From contig DATGGU010000155.1 of assembly GCA_035308365.1 (NCBI GenBank), forward strand, positions 1 to 42,033: a stretch of DNA of 42,033 nucleotides, given 5' to 3'. Under the pieces are notes generated by a model. That model was not told the origin of the DNA and ran no database searches. It worked only from the letters and a program-made list of their open reading frames with translations. Shown here piece after piece: positions 14,365 to 22,202 of this stretch (within the stretch, counting starts at the first letter, position 1; each line of letters starts with the position of its first letter). The DNA is from PALSA-505 sp035308365. GTDB lineage: Bacteria > Actinomycetota > Actinomycetes > Streptosporangiales > Streptosporangiaceae. The position numbers and the translations under genes were made by a program.

Positions 14365-15414
14365 CTAGCTGGTGAAGGGTTCGAACGTGTGGCTGAAGTA
14401 CCAGTGCGGCTGGGTGATGCCGGAGCAGGAGCCGGCGCCCTTGGTACCCGGGCAGCGGCCGTTGTCGCGCTGCAGCGCCCAGAACGAGATCATGTCGATC
14501 CCGTTGCTCTTGGCCCAGTTCAGCACCGTGGTCGCGTCGGCCTGGGTGAACGTCTCGTCCGGGCCGAAGTCGTCGATGCCGGGCATCTCGGTGACGCCGA
14601 GCATGGCCCATAGCTGCGCCTGGGTCTTGGACGGGTAGAGCGAGGACAGCTCGCTGATCGTGTCGGCGGCGGCCTGCTCGGTGTCGGTGGCCATCTCCTG
14701 CACGGTGCCCAGGTAGTAGTCGAACGTCATGATGTTGACCACGCTGACCGTGGCGCCGTCGGAGATCGCGTTCTGCAGGACCGGCGTCTCCTGCGAGTCG
14801 AGCCCGGTGGTGGTGCTCGGCATCGTGTAGGAGAACTGGATGCTGCGCCGGTGCGACTTCGCCCAGGACTCGACCATCGCGACCGCCTCGTTGCGCCGGT
14901 TGATGCCGGCCGTGTTGGTCAGCGAGTTCGCCTCGATGTCCAGGTCGATGCGGGTCACGTGGTAGGTGGTGATCACCTTCTCGTAGACGGCGGCGATGCT
15001 GGCGACGTTGGTGCAACTGTCGGCGATGTCGGTGCCGGTGGTGTCGGCCGAGTAGCCGCCGAAGGATGGGACGACCTGGCCGCCTGCCGCCTGGATCTTG
15101 GAGATCTCGACGCCGTAGGAGGAGTACGCGATCGGCTTGCTGGTGCTGCCGTCCCAGTATGCCGTGCACGATCCGGCGCTGGCCGTCTGCAGGAACGCGA
15201 GCGACAGGTACTTGGCACCGGACTTCTGCGACTGCTTCACCATGCTGGTGCTGGTGTCGTACATCTCGTAGTAGGGCGCGAAGACGTGGGCGGGCATCGG
15301 GTTCGCGGCCGTCGCCGCGGCTGCGGTGCCGGTACCGGTCGTGGCCAGGCCGATCGTGGCGGCCGCGATGGCCACGGCGGACAGCGCCGCATGGAGGGGG
15401 ATGCGTCGTCTCAT
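14365..15414 (-). CDS. Secreted GH18 chitinase
   Basis: This 349-codon enzyme hydrolyses chitin beta-1,4 bonds outside the cell. A Sec signal peptide spans about residues 1-33 (MRRRIP, then an Ala-rich hydrophobic core). The GH18 signatures are SFGGYS (117-122), the catalytic D-x-D-x-E as DLDIE (157-161), and NIMTFDYY (227-234). There is no separate chitin-binding domain. AAGGGAG lies 4 bases before the ATG. Upstream (15440-15500) is an AT-rich promoter patch with the palindrome AAGAAA-C-TTTCTT at 15470-15482. The gene is monocistronic. Confidence 0.9.
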   Translation of the reverse strand: MRRRIPLHAALSAVAIAAATIGLATTGTGTAAAATAANPMPAHVFAPYYEMYDTSTSMVKQSQKSGAKYLSLAFLQTASAGSCTAYWDGSTSKPIAYSSYGVEISKIQAAGGQVVPSFGGYSADTTGTDIADSCTNVASIAAVYEKVITTYHVTRIDLDIEANSLTNTAGINRRNEAVAMVESWAKSHRRSIQFSYTMPSTTTGLDSQETPVLQNAISDGATVSVVNIMTFDYYLGTVQEMATDTEQAAADTISELSSLYPSKTQAQLWAMLGVTEMPGIDDFGPDETFTQADATTVLNWAKSNGIDMISFWALQRDNGRCPGTKGAGSCSGITQPHWYFSHTFEPFTS

Positions 15415-15469
15415 GGGGCTCCCTTTTAGCTAGGGCTGAACGAACATGAGGGTCCTGCCGCAATCAATT

Positions 15470-15482
15470 AAGAAACTTTCTT
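15470..15482. promoter_or_regulatory. Palindrome in the chitinase promoter region
   Basis: AAGAAA-C-TTTCTT is a perfect 13-base inverted repeat in AT-rich DNA 55 bases upstream of the chitinase start. It is a candidate operator. It does not look like the DasR-type site that controls many actinobacterial chitinases. Confidence 0.4.
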
Positions 15483-15550
15483 TTATATTCTGAGAGGACG
15501 CTAATCCCCTCCGGAGTCAGCGTCAAGGGGTTCAGCACAGAACGCGAAAT

Positions 15551-15595
15551 CCCGGCAACCGGCGCAAAGCTGGGGGCGGCGCGCCGGTTGCCGGG
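15551..15595. terminator. 14-bp hairpin terminator of the PadR-DUF1707 operon
   Basis: CCCGGCAACCGGCG (15551-15564) pairs perfectly with CGCCGGTTGCCGGG (15582-15595). It lies downstream of the minus-strand DUF1707 gene (stop 15664) and just upstream of the chitinase promoter, insulating the two. Confidence 0.7.
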
Positions 15596-15663
15596 CGGAG
15601 GCCGGGCCTAGGCCAGGACCTCCTATCGGAGAAGAGGCGGAGGACGGTGGTTAGATACAGCTC

Positions 15664-16131
15664 CTAGCCGTGCCACTGGTATTGCTGCCAGCGCCCGGCT
15701 TCGCCGGACCGCCAGGTGTGCCGGACCCGCCGCCGCAGCCGCGCGGCCGCGACAATGCCGATCAGGCAGGCGGCCAGCCAGAACAGCAGGACCAGCTTGA
15801 AGAACGCGAGGAACAGCCAGCCCGCACCGGGTATGACGAGGGCGGCGACCAGCGCGAACATGGCCAGCGGAAACAGCCGCGGCCCGCGGTGGACGACGAC
15901 CGGCCCGCGCCGCCCGGCCCATGGCGGCCGTGCCGCCTGCGGCGTCACCGGCGCGGAGTCGGGCAGGTCGGCCAGGATGGGCCGCAGGTCGCCCAGTGTC
16001 TTCGCGCTGAACGCGGCCGTGATCCGCTCGTCCAGCTCGTCCTGGGTGAGCCGGCCCTCGGCGAAGTGCTCGCGCAGCCGGGCCGCCACGTGTTCCCGGT
16101 CGGCGTCTGAAATCCTGATGCGTTCGTTCAT
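15664..16131 (-). CDS. DUF1707 membrane protein
   Basis: The product has 155 codons. The N-terminal segment (RISDADREHVAARLREHFAE, then GRLTQDELDERITAAFSAKT) is the DUF1707 domain, an SHOCT-like module of actinobacteria. Two hydrophobic helices follow (about 92-137, with GWLFLAFFKLVLLFWLAA) and then a basic tail. The start at 16131 (MNERIR) is chosen over 16200 because the domain begins there and a GGGG precedes it. It is 13 bases downstream of the PadR gene, in an operon. Members of this group are thought to be membrane stress or signalling partners, with no proven role. Confidence 0.85.
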   Translation of the reverse strand: MNERIRISDADREHVAARLREHFAEGRLTQDELDERITAAFSAKTLGDLRPILADLPDSAPVTPQAARPPWAGRRGPVVVHRGPRLFPLAMFALVAALVIPGAGWLFLAFFKLVLLFWLAACLIGIVAAARLRRRVRHTWRSGEAGRWQQYQWHG

Positions 16132-16144
16132 GGTGTTCCCCGCC

Positions 16145-16864
16145 TTACTCGCCGGTGTTGGGTTCCTCGTCGTCGTCGGCGAGGATCCGGTACAGCTCAC
16201 GCCTGGTCCGCTCCAGCAGCCGCTCCGCCGCCTGGACCTGCTCGGGTGTCCCCGCGTGGGCGACCTGCATGATCCCGCCGCCGAGCCTGGCGGCCTGGGC
16301 GAACAGGCCGGGCACCTGCCAGGCCTCCTGCTGCTCCGCCGACTCCCAGGCGCCGCGCGCCATCTCGGGATGCTGTTCCACGTACTCGCGGCCGGCGTCG
16401 GTCAGGCTGAACGTGCGCCGTCCGCCCGATTCCCCGCCCACGATCAGCCCCTCGTCGGCGAGCTGGGACAGCGCGGGGTAGACCGCGCCCGGGCTCGGCC
16501 GCCACGCGCCGCCGCTGCGTTCCTCGATCTCGGACATGATCTGGTAGCCGTTGCGCGGCCCCTCCCGCAGCAGGGCCAGGATCGCGGCCCGCACGTCGCC
16601 GCGCCCGGCCTTCGGCCCCTTGGCCGGCCCCGGCGGGGCCTGCCCCGGCCACCAGCCGGCCCAGGTGCCGCCGAAGCCGCCGCCCCAGTGCCCCGGTCCC
16701 TTGCGGCCGCCACCGAACCCCCGGCCGGGCGGCTTGTCCTGCCAGTGCCCGCCCGTCAGTGCCCCCAGATCCCGGCGGAGCTCGCTGAGCACGTCATTCA
16801 CGCACCGGAACACCCCGGATAGGCCGGTCCCGAAATCCTCCGCGCCCCACGCCGCTGCCACCAT
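16145..16864 (-). CDS. PadR-family transcriptional regulator
   Basis: This 239-codon protein is a winged-helix repressor of the PadR type. Residues 1-85 are a Gly/Pro/Trp-rich linker-like extension. The DNA-binding domain follows: RGDVRAAILALLREGPRNGY, then IMSEIEERSGGAWRPSPGAVYPALSQLADEGLI, with the R-T-FSLTDAGREY wing. A C-terminal helical region (about 180-239) serves dimerisation. The first gene of an operon with the DUF1707 gene, it probably autoregulates through the CGATATATCG sequence in its promoter. Confidence 0.9.
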   Translation of the reverse strand: MVAAAWGAEDFGTGLSGVFRCVNDVLSELRRDLGALTGGHWQDKPPGRGFGGGRKGPGHWGGGFGGTWAGWWPGQAPPGPAKGPKAGRGDVRAAILALLREGPRNGYQIMSEIEERSGGAWRPSPGAVYPALSQLADEGLIVGGESGGRRTFSLTDAGREYVEQHPEMARGAWESAEQQEAWQVPGLFAQAARLGGGIMQVAHAGTPEQVQAAERLLERTRRELYRILADDDEEPNTGE

Positions 16865-16889
16865 GGCCTGTCCCCGATCTGCCTCTTAC

Positions 16890-16940
16890 GATACGTTCAC
16901 GATATATCGAGAGCGTAGCCGCGAATCTAGCCAAGGTCAA
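16890..16940 (-). promoter_or_regulatory. Promoter and operator of the padR operon
   Basis: On the minus strand TTGACC (16935-16940) and TACGCT (16912-16917) are 17 bases apart. Just downstream of the -10 lie the palindrome CGATATATCG (about 16901-16910) and a second ACGATA half (about 16889-16894). This is the expected place for PadR autorepression. Confidence 0.6.
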
Positions 16941-17069
16941 GTTATAACTCGATGAAAGTGCCCTGGTCACGTGGCCAAGAACGGCGCTTCGCCGACGGCG
17001 AACGCCCGGCCGTGGCTCGCTGACCGCGATTGGCCGGCCCCAACCGTCAGAAAAATATTTGACGAAATA

Positions 17070-17187
17070 CCGGACCCGGGCGGTCAAGCGCGGTCACCGT
17101 GCAGCGGAGCCGCAGAGCGGACCATATGCCGGAGCCGGGCGGTCAAGCGCGGTCACCGTGCAGCGGAGCCACGGAGCGGACCATGAC
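17070..17187. repeat. 59-bp tandem duplication over the 3' end of the SagB-like gene
   Basis: Bases 17070-17128 and 17129-17187 are near-identical. The shared cores are a perfect 36-base block (17076-17111 and 17135-17170) and GAGCGGACCAT (17115-17125 and 17174-17184). The second copy contains the last codons and TGA stop of the minus-strand gene. The first copy encodes a matching C-terminal tail that is now outside the gene. Confidence 0.9.
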
Positions 17188-18594
17188 CGGCGCGCCGGGC
17201 ATGCCACCGCGAGCCGACCGGTAGGCCGGGACGCCGACGCAGGTGAACAGCAGGGCATCCAGCGGCTCACCGAGTAGCGCGGGCACCTTGGCGTCGATGA
17301 ACGTCATCCCGGACGCGCCCGCGCCGAGGGCATAGGCAAGCAGGTTCAGCCTGCCCTCGGCCAGGCCGGCGGCGAGGTTGACCTCGCGGTACTCCCGGTC
17401 GCCGAGCGCGGTCACGTCGGTCCCGGCGACCACGACGAACGCGGCGTCACGCGGGAGTGCCTGGTTCAGGCACACGTCGAACAGCTCGCCGCGCAGCACG
17501 CCGGGACGCGACGGGGCGGACAGGCCGGGATAGCGGTACACGCCCGGGGCCAGCTCGCTGACGTCGTTCACGACCAGGCGGTGCGGCAGCGTGATGCCGC
17601 GCAGCGCCGTCGGCAGGCAGGTGCGCAGCAGGCTGGCCGGCAGGCCGCGGCTGGAATCCATCCGGCGCTGCGAACCGCGGCTGAGCACCACGGCCTCGAC
17701 CGGCGCAGACTGGGTGAGCGGCACGCCGGCCGGCCCGCCACGGTCCCAGGGCGGACCGAGCGTGTCCAGCTCCCCCGCCCGCTGCGCCGCCGTGACCAGC
17801 GGGAACTCCAGCGGCGCCGCGTCGGTGGCGCCCACGGCGGCGGGCCCGGTCGCGGTCAGGGCGGCCTCGCCCGCGCCGAGCGCGACAACGGCCACCGGGA
17901 ACTCGTGCACCCGGTCCGCGCCGACCAGCGCGGCGACCGCCTCGTCCGGGAAGCGGGTGTGCAGCCGCGCCGGGAAGCCGCCCGAATCCGCCGCCGCGAA
18001 CACGTGCGCCATCAAGGTGCCGGTGTCCCAGTAGATGTGCCGGTAGCCGCGCTCGCGGTAACGCCAGCCGGTGCGCCACGGGACGCCGGTGACGACGAGA
18101 GCTGGCACGCCGTCCCTGGGTGGCGGCCCGACCTGGACCAGCGCATGCGCACGCGGGTGGTACCAGTGCACACCGGCGGGCAGCCGCTCACCCTCGGGCA
18201 CGGCCACGTAGAGCTCCAGCGGGAACCGGGCGCCCGCCGAGCCGGCGGCCCGGTACAGGTGCAGGCCGCGCGGCCGCTTCGACGTGCGCACCACCCCGGC
18301 GGACAGGTGCAGCAGCCGGGAAAGCTGAAGCACACCGAGCCCGGTCGCCACGACATCGGCGGTGCCCGCGAGCACGGCGACGGCGGGAACCCGCGACGGC
18401 GGCAGGTTGCGCGGCAGCGGTATCCGGGGCAGTTCCTGCCGGTAGCGCTTGAAGAACCACGGGAACCGGGACATGTCGTTGACCTTGAGGTCCACCAGCA
18501 CCAGGGGGTCGATGACCGGCGCCTCCCACCCGTTGCCGGGCTCCCAGGTGGTGTAGGACGTAAGCCGGTGCAGCGTCTGCGTCGCGGTCTCCAC
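17143..18594 (-). CDS. SagB/ThcOx-like nitroreductase-family oxidoreductase
   Basis: This protein of about 483 codons has two nitroreductase-like halves of the SagB type. SagB enzymes are FMN-dependent azoline oxidases in RiPP pathways. Motifs seen are TLHRLTSYTTWEPG near the N-terminus, ELYVAVPEGE and RGYRHIYWDTGTLMAH mid-protein, and EYREVNLAAGLAEGRLNLLAYALGAGASGMTFID near the C-terminus. Conserved nitroreductase features are the YR-H-YWD-G and the G-A-G-LN-A-ALG blocks. No cyclodehydratase or precursor peptide gene is nearby, so it may serve another redox role. The start is uncertain: TTG at 18705 opens the frame, but GTG at 18594 lies just before the conserved region. Confidence 0.75.
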   Translation of the reverse strand: METATQTLHRLTSYTTWEPGNGWEAPVIDPLVLVDLKVNDMSRFPWFFKRYRQELPRIPLPRNLPPSRVPAVAVLAGTADVVATGLGVLQLSRLLHLSAGVVRTSKRPRGLHLYRAAGSAGARFPLELYVAVPEGERLPAGVHWYHPRAHALVQVGPPPRDGVPALVVTGVPWRTGWRYRERGYRHIYWDTGTLMAHVFAAADSGGFPARLHTRFPDEAVAALVGADRVHEFPVAVVALGAGEAALTATGPAAVGATDAAPLEFPLVTAAQRAGELDTLGPPWDRGGPAGVPLTQSAPVEAVVLSRGSQRRMDSSRGLPASLLRTCLPTALRGITLPHRLVVNDVSELAPGVYRYPGLSAPSRPGVLRGELFDVCLNQALPRDAAFVVVAGTDVTALGDREYREVNLAAGLAEGRLNLLAYALGAGASGMTFIDAKVPALLGEPLDALLFTCVGVPAYRSARGGMPGAPVMVRSVAPLHGDRA

Positions 18595-18747
18595 ACCCAG
18601 ACTCTGGCGTACCGGCGTCCGGGCGTCAGCAAAACCTGGTTCAAAGATCAGGACGCTGGTCAACCGATCAGGAATCGAGAAGCGCCCTCCGGGTTGCCGT
18701 CGCAATACTTCTGACGAGGCATAAGTCAGTCAACTCGAGGAGTGATC

Positions 18748-19101
18748 ATGACCAGTTCCACCCAGGGAATCAAGACCGTGCTGCATCCGGTGACCGACCT
18801 GGAGAGGGCCAAGGCCGTGTACACCGCCCTGCTCGGCATCGCGCCGCAGACCGACGCGCCCTACTACGTCGGCTACGAGGCCGAGGGCCAGCAGATCGGG
18901 CTGGTGCCCAGTGGCGCGCAGCAGGGCATGACCTCGCCGGTAGCCTACTGGCACGTGGCGGACATCGAGGCGAAGCTGGCCGAGGTGACCGCCGCGGGCG
19001 CCGTCGTGAAGGAGTCCCCGCACGACGTCGGTGGCGGCCGCCTGGTGGCCGCGTTCACCGACCCCGACGGCAACGTCCTTGGGCTGATCCAGGACAAGTG
19101 A
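18748..19101 (+). CDS. VOC-family (glyoxalase-like) protein
   Basis: This 117-codon single-domain vicinal-oxygen-chelate protein has IKTVLHPVTDLERAKAVYTA at the start, a central VAYWHVADIEAKLAE, and the C-terminal FTDPDGNVLGLIQ. These are typical of small glyoxalase or resistance proteins. The metal-site His (H14 in LHP) and the C-terminal positions are only partly conserved, so catalysis is unproven. GAGGAG lies 5 bases before the ATG at 18748; GTG at 18742 is an alternative. It is divergent from the SagB-like gene and followed by the UvrA-like gene on the same strand, with a hairpin at 19129-19161 between them. Confidence 0.85.
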   Translation: MTSSTQGIKTVLHPVTDLERAKAVYTALLGIAPQTDAPYYVGYEAEGQQIGLVPSGAQQGMTSPVAYWHVADIEAKLAEVTAAGAVVKESPHDVGGGRLVAAFTDPDGNVLGLIQDK

Positions 19102-19128
19102 GCGCAGGCCGCGCCCCGGGCCAGCGCC

Positions 19129-19161
19129 GGCCGGCCGGGGTGTCGCGCCACCCGGCCGGCC
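19129..19161. terminator. GC-rich hairpin between the VOC and UvrA-like genes
   Basis: GGCCGGCCGGGGTG (19129-19142) pairs with CACCCGGCCGGCC (19149-19161), with one bulged G. It probably terminates or attenuates transcription between the two genes. Confidence 0.5.
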
Positions 19162-19198
19162 CCGCCGGTCAGGCAGAGAGCAGACACATGGAGACACG

Positions 19199-21565
19199 AT
19201 GAGCACGGACACGCTGCGCGCTGACCGCAGTCACGATGTGATCCGCGTGCATGGTGCGCGGGAGAACAATCTCAAGGATGTCAGCGTCGAACTCCCGAAG
19301 CGGCGGCTGACGGTGTTCACCGGCGTGTCTGGCTCGGGCAAGAGCTCGCTGGTGTTCGACACGATCGCGGCGGAGTCCCAGCGGCTGATCAACGAGACCT
19401 ACAGCACCTTCGTGCAGGGTTTCATGCCCACCCTGGCCCGGCCCGAGGTCGACCTGCTCGAAGGCCTGACCACCGCGATCATCGTGGACCAGCAGCGGAT
19501 GGGTGCCGACCCCCGCTCCACGGTCGGCACCGCCACCGACGCCAACGCGCTGCTGCGGATCCTGTTCAGCCGGCTCGGGCGGCCGCACATAGGCTCGCCC
19601 AAGGCGTTCTCCTTCAACATCCCCTCGGTCAGCGGAGCGGGTGCGGTCACCTTCGAGCGTGGCGGCCAGACCGTGAAGGAGCGACGCAGCTTCAGCATCA
19701 CCGGCGGCATGTGCCCGCGCTGCGAAGGCCGGGGCACGGTCACCGACATCGACCTCACCCAGCTCTTCGACGACTCCAAATCGCTCAGCGAAGGCGCGCT
19801 GACCGCCCCCGGCTACAAGGGAGGCGGCTGGAACGCCCGGCTGTACATCGAGTCGGGCTTCGTCGACCCGGACAAGCCGATCCGCCGGTACTCCAAGAAG
19901 GAGCTGCACGACTTCCTGTATCACGAGCCGGTGCGAATGAAGATCGCGGGCATCAACATGACCTATGAGGGGCTGGTCGGGCGGATCCAGCGGTCGATGC
20001 TGTCCAAGGACAAGGAGGGGATGCAGCCGCACGTGCGGGAGTTCGTCGAGCGCGCGGTCACCTTCATCACCTGCCCGGACTGCGACGGCACCCGGCTCAG
20101 CGCGGCCGCCCGGTCTTCGAAGATCGACGGGCTCAGCATCGCCGGCGCCTGCGCGATGCAGATCAGCGACCTGGCCGGCTGGGTCCGCGGCCTGGCCGAA
20201 CCGTCGGTGGCGCCATTGCTGGCCTCGCTGGGCCAGACTCTTGACTCGTTCGCCGAGATCGGGCTGGGCTACCTGTCGCTGGACCGGCCCTCGGGCACGC
20301 TGTCCGGCGGTGAGGCGCAGCGGGTCAAGATGATCCGCCAGCTCGGTTCCTCGCTGACCGACATCACCTACGTCTTCGACGAGCCGACGGCCGGCCTGCA
20401 CCCGCATGACGTGCAGCGGATGAACGGCCTGCTGCTGCGGCTGCGGGACAAGGGCAACACCGTGCTCGTCGTGGAGCACGAGCCGGAGACGATCGCGATC
20501 GCCGACCACGTGGTCGATCTTGGCCCCGGCGCCGGGACGGCGGGTGGCACGGTCTGCTTCGAGGGCACCGTCGAGGGGCTGCGGGCCGGCGGCACCATCA
20601 CCGGCCGCCACCTCGGCGACCGGGCCACCCTCAAACCGGCGGTGCGCACCCCCACCGGCGCGCTGGAGATCCGCGGCGCGAACACGCACAACCTGCGCGA
20701 CGTCGATGTCGGCATCCCGCTCGGAGTGCTGGTCGTCGTCACCGGTGTGGCCGGTTCCGGCAAGAGCTCGCTCCTGCACGGGTCCATCCCGGCCGGTGCG
20801 GGTGTGGTATCGGTCGACCAGAGCGCGATCCGCGGCTCGCGGCGCAGCAACCCGGCCACCTACACCGGACTGCTCGACCCGGTCCGCACCGCGTTCGCCA
20901 AGGCCAACGGCGTCAAGGCGGCCCTGTTCAGCGCCAACTCCGAGGGTGCCTGCCCGAACTGCAACGGCGCCGGGGTCGTCTACACCGACCTGGCCGTGCT
21001 GGCCAGTGTCGCCACCACCTGCGAGGAATGCGAGGGTAAGCGGTACGACGCCTCGGTGCTCGAGTATCACCTTGGTGGCCGCGACGTCAGCGAGGTGCTC
21101 GCCATGCCGGTCACCGAGGCCGCCGGGTTCTTCGGCAGCGGCGAGGCGCGCACGCCGGCCGCGCACGCCATCCTCGTCCGGCTCGCCGACGTCGGGCTGG
21201 GCTACCTCAGCCTCGGCCAGCCGCTGACCACGCTGTCCGGCGGCGAGCGGCAGCGGCTCAAGCTGGCCACCCACATGGCCAGCAAGGGCGGCATCTACAT
21301 CCTGGACGAGCCGACCACCGGCCTGCACCTGGCCGACGTGGAGCAGTTGCTCGGCCTGCTGGACCGGCTGGTCGACTCCGGCAAGTCGGTCATTGTCATC
21401 GAGCACAACCAGGCGGTCATGGCGCATGCCGACTGGATCATCGACCTCGGCCCCGGCGCCGGTCACGACGGTGGCCAGATCGTCTTCCAGGGCACCCCCG
21501 CCGACCTCGCCGCCGCCCGCTCCACCCTCACCGGCCAGCACCTCGCCGCCTACATCGGTACCTGA
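19199..21565 (+). CDS. Short UvrA paralogue (excinuclease-like ABC ATPase)
   Basis: This 788-codon tandem ABC ATPase has two Walker A motifs (TGVSGSGKSS at 41-50 and TGVAGSGKSS in the second half) and two signatures (LSGGEAQR and LSGGERQR), with DEPTAGLHPHD and DEPTTGLHLAD. Several zinc fingers are visible (CPRCEG, CPDCDG, CPNCNG, CEECEG). Canonical UvrA is about 950 residues, so this is the shorter class-II/DrrC-like form, used in some actinobacteria for drug resistance or accessory damage recognition. GGAG lies before the ATG. The true uvrA is expected elsewhere. It ends before a small hairpin at 21632-21652. Confidence 0.9.
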   Translation: MSTDTLRADRSHDVIRVHGARENNLKDVSVELPKRRLTVFTGVSGSGKSSLVFDTIAAESQRLINETYSTFVQGFMPTLARPEVDLLEGLTTAIIVDQQRMGADPRSTVGTATDANALLRILFSRLGRPHIGSPKAFSFNIPSVSGAGAVTFERGGQTVKERRSFSITGGMCPRCEGRGTVTDIDLTQLFDDSKSLSEGALTAPGYKGGGWNARLYIESGFVDPDKPIRRYSKKELHDFLYHEPVRMKIAGINMTYEGLVGRIQRSMLSKDKEGMQPHVREFVERAVTFITCPDCDGTRLSAAARSSKIDGLSIAGACAMQISDLAGWVRGLAEPSVAPLLASLGQTLDSFAEIGLGYLSLDRPSGTLSGGEAQRVKMIRQLGSSLTDITYVFDEPTAGLHPHDVQRMNGLLLRLRDKGNTVLVVEHEPETIAIADHVVDLGPGAGTAGGTVCFEGTVEGLRAGGTITGRHLGDRATLKPAVRTPTGALEIRGANTHNLRDVDVGIPLGVLVVVTGVAGSGKSSLLHGSIPAGAGVVSVDQSAIRGSRRSNPATYTGLLDPVRTAFAKANGVKAALFSANSEGACPNCNGAGVVYTDLAVLASVATTCEECEGKRYDASVLEYHLGGRDVSEVLAMPVTEAAGFFGSGEARTPAAHAILVRLADVGLGYLSLGQPLTTLSGGERQRLKLATHMASKGGIYILDEPTTGLHLADVEQLLGLLDRLVDSGKSVIVIEHNQAVMAHADWIIDLGPGAGHDGGQIVFQGTPADLAAARSTLTGQHLAAYIGT

Positions 21566-21631
21566 CCCGAAGCCCGCTGGCGCATGTGATCACTCACGGT
21601 TGCGTAACCCGCAGGGATATCTACCCCCGGA

Positions 21632-21652
21632 CGGCCCACGACCGGTGGGCCG
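21632..21652. terminator. Small hairpin after the UvrA-like gene
   Basis: CGGCCCAC (21632-21639) pairs with GTGGGCCG (21645-21652), 66 bases after the stop, with a 5-base loop. Confidence 0.4.
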
Positions 21653-21695
21653 CAGTCGGGTCCGTCAGCGGGCCAGAAGGGGTCACCTCGCAATC

Positions 21696-22202
21696 ATGAG
21701 TTATCAACGTCGCTGGAAGCGACGCTGGTGGGCGCCCGTCACGGCGGCCACGGCAGCGGGCATCGTGCTGCTCGCCGGGTGCGCAAGCGGTGGCAGCACC
21801 TCGGCGGGTGCCGCGATCAGCCCGGCCAGCGGGCACGGGCTGGCCGGCTTCGCCGGCACGGCATCGCCGACACTGCTGCCGACCGCGATGCCTTCGAGCA
21901 TGCCCGGAATGCCCTCGCCGGCCCCGGCCGGCCAGGGGGCCGCCGCTCCAGTGGCCTCGAATGCCGTGACGATCCACAACTTCGCCTTCGGCCCGCAGGC
22001 CGTAACCGTCAAGGTGGGCACCACCGTTCACTGGGTGAACCATGACACCGAAGCCCACACCGTGACCAGCAACACGGGTGCGTTCGGCTCGCCGGTGCTG
22101 CAGCCGGGCCACGGGTATTCGTACACGTTCACCAAGCCCGGCAGCTACAGCTACCACTGCACCATCCACCCGTTCATGACCGGCAAGGTGGTGGTCTCAT
22201 GA
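21696..22202 (+). CDS. Cupredoxin-domain lipoprotein
   Basis: This 168-codon exported blue-copper protein has a basic N-terminus and a signal segment ending in the lipobox LLAGC (Cys29), so it is likely anchored to the outside of the membrane. A Ser/Pro/Met-rich linker leads to a plastocyanin/azurin-like domain (about 88-168). The type 1 copper ligands are visible as H121 (EAHTVTS) and C155-x2-H158-x2-M161 (HCTIHPFM). It probably carries electrons. Its stop overlaps the next ATG (ATGA), so it is coupled to the phosphoesterase. Confidence 0.9.
   Translation: MSYQRRWKRRWWAPVTAATAAGIVLLAGCASGGSTSAGAAISPASGHGLAGFAGTASPTLLPTAMPSSMPGMPSPAPAGQGAAAPVASNAVTIHNFAFGPQAVTVKVGTTVHWVNHDTEAHTVTSNTGAFGSPVLQPGHGYSYTFTKPGSYSYHCTIHPFMTGKVVVS

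Noticed and set aside
14033..15463. Minus-strand frame of 476 codons over the chitinase and tandem repeat
   Set aside because: Shifted frame of the chitinase and repeats; the GH18 frame has the signal peptide and DLDIE motif.
19169..21541. Long minus-strand ORF of 790 codons opposite the UvrA-like gene
   Set aside because: Antisense shadow of a clear tandem ABC ATPase; composition is His/Arg/Gly-rich with no family signature.
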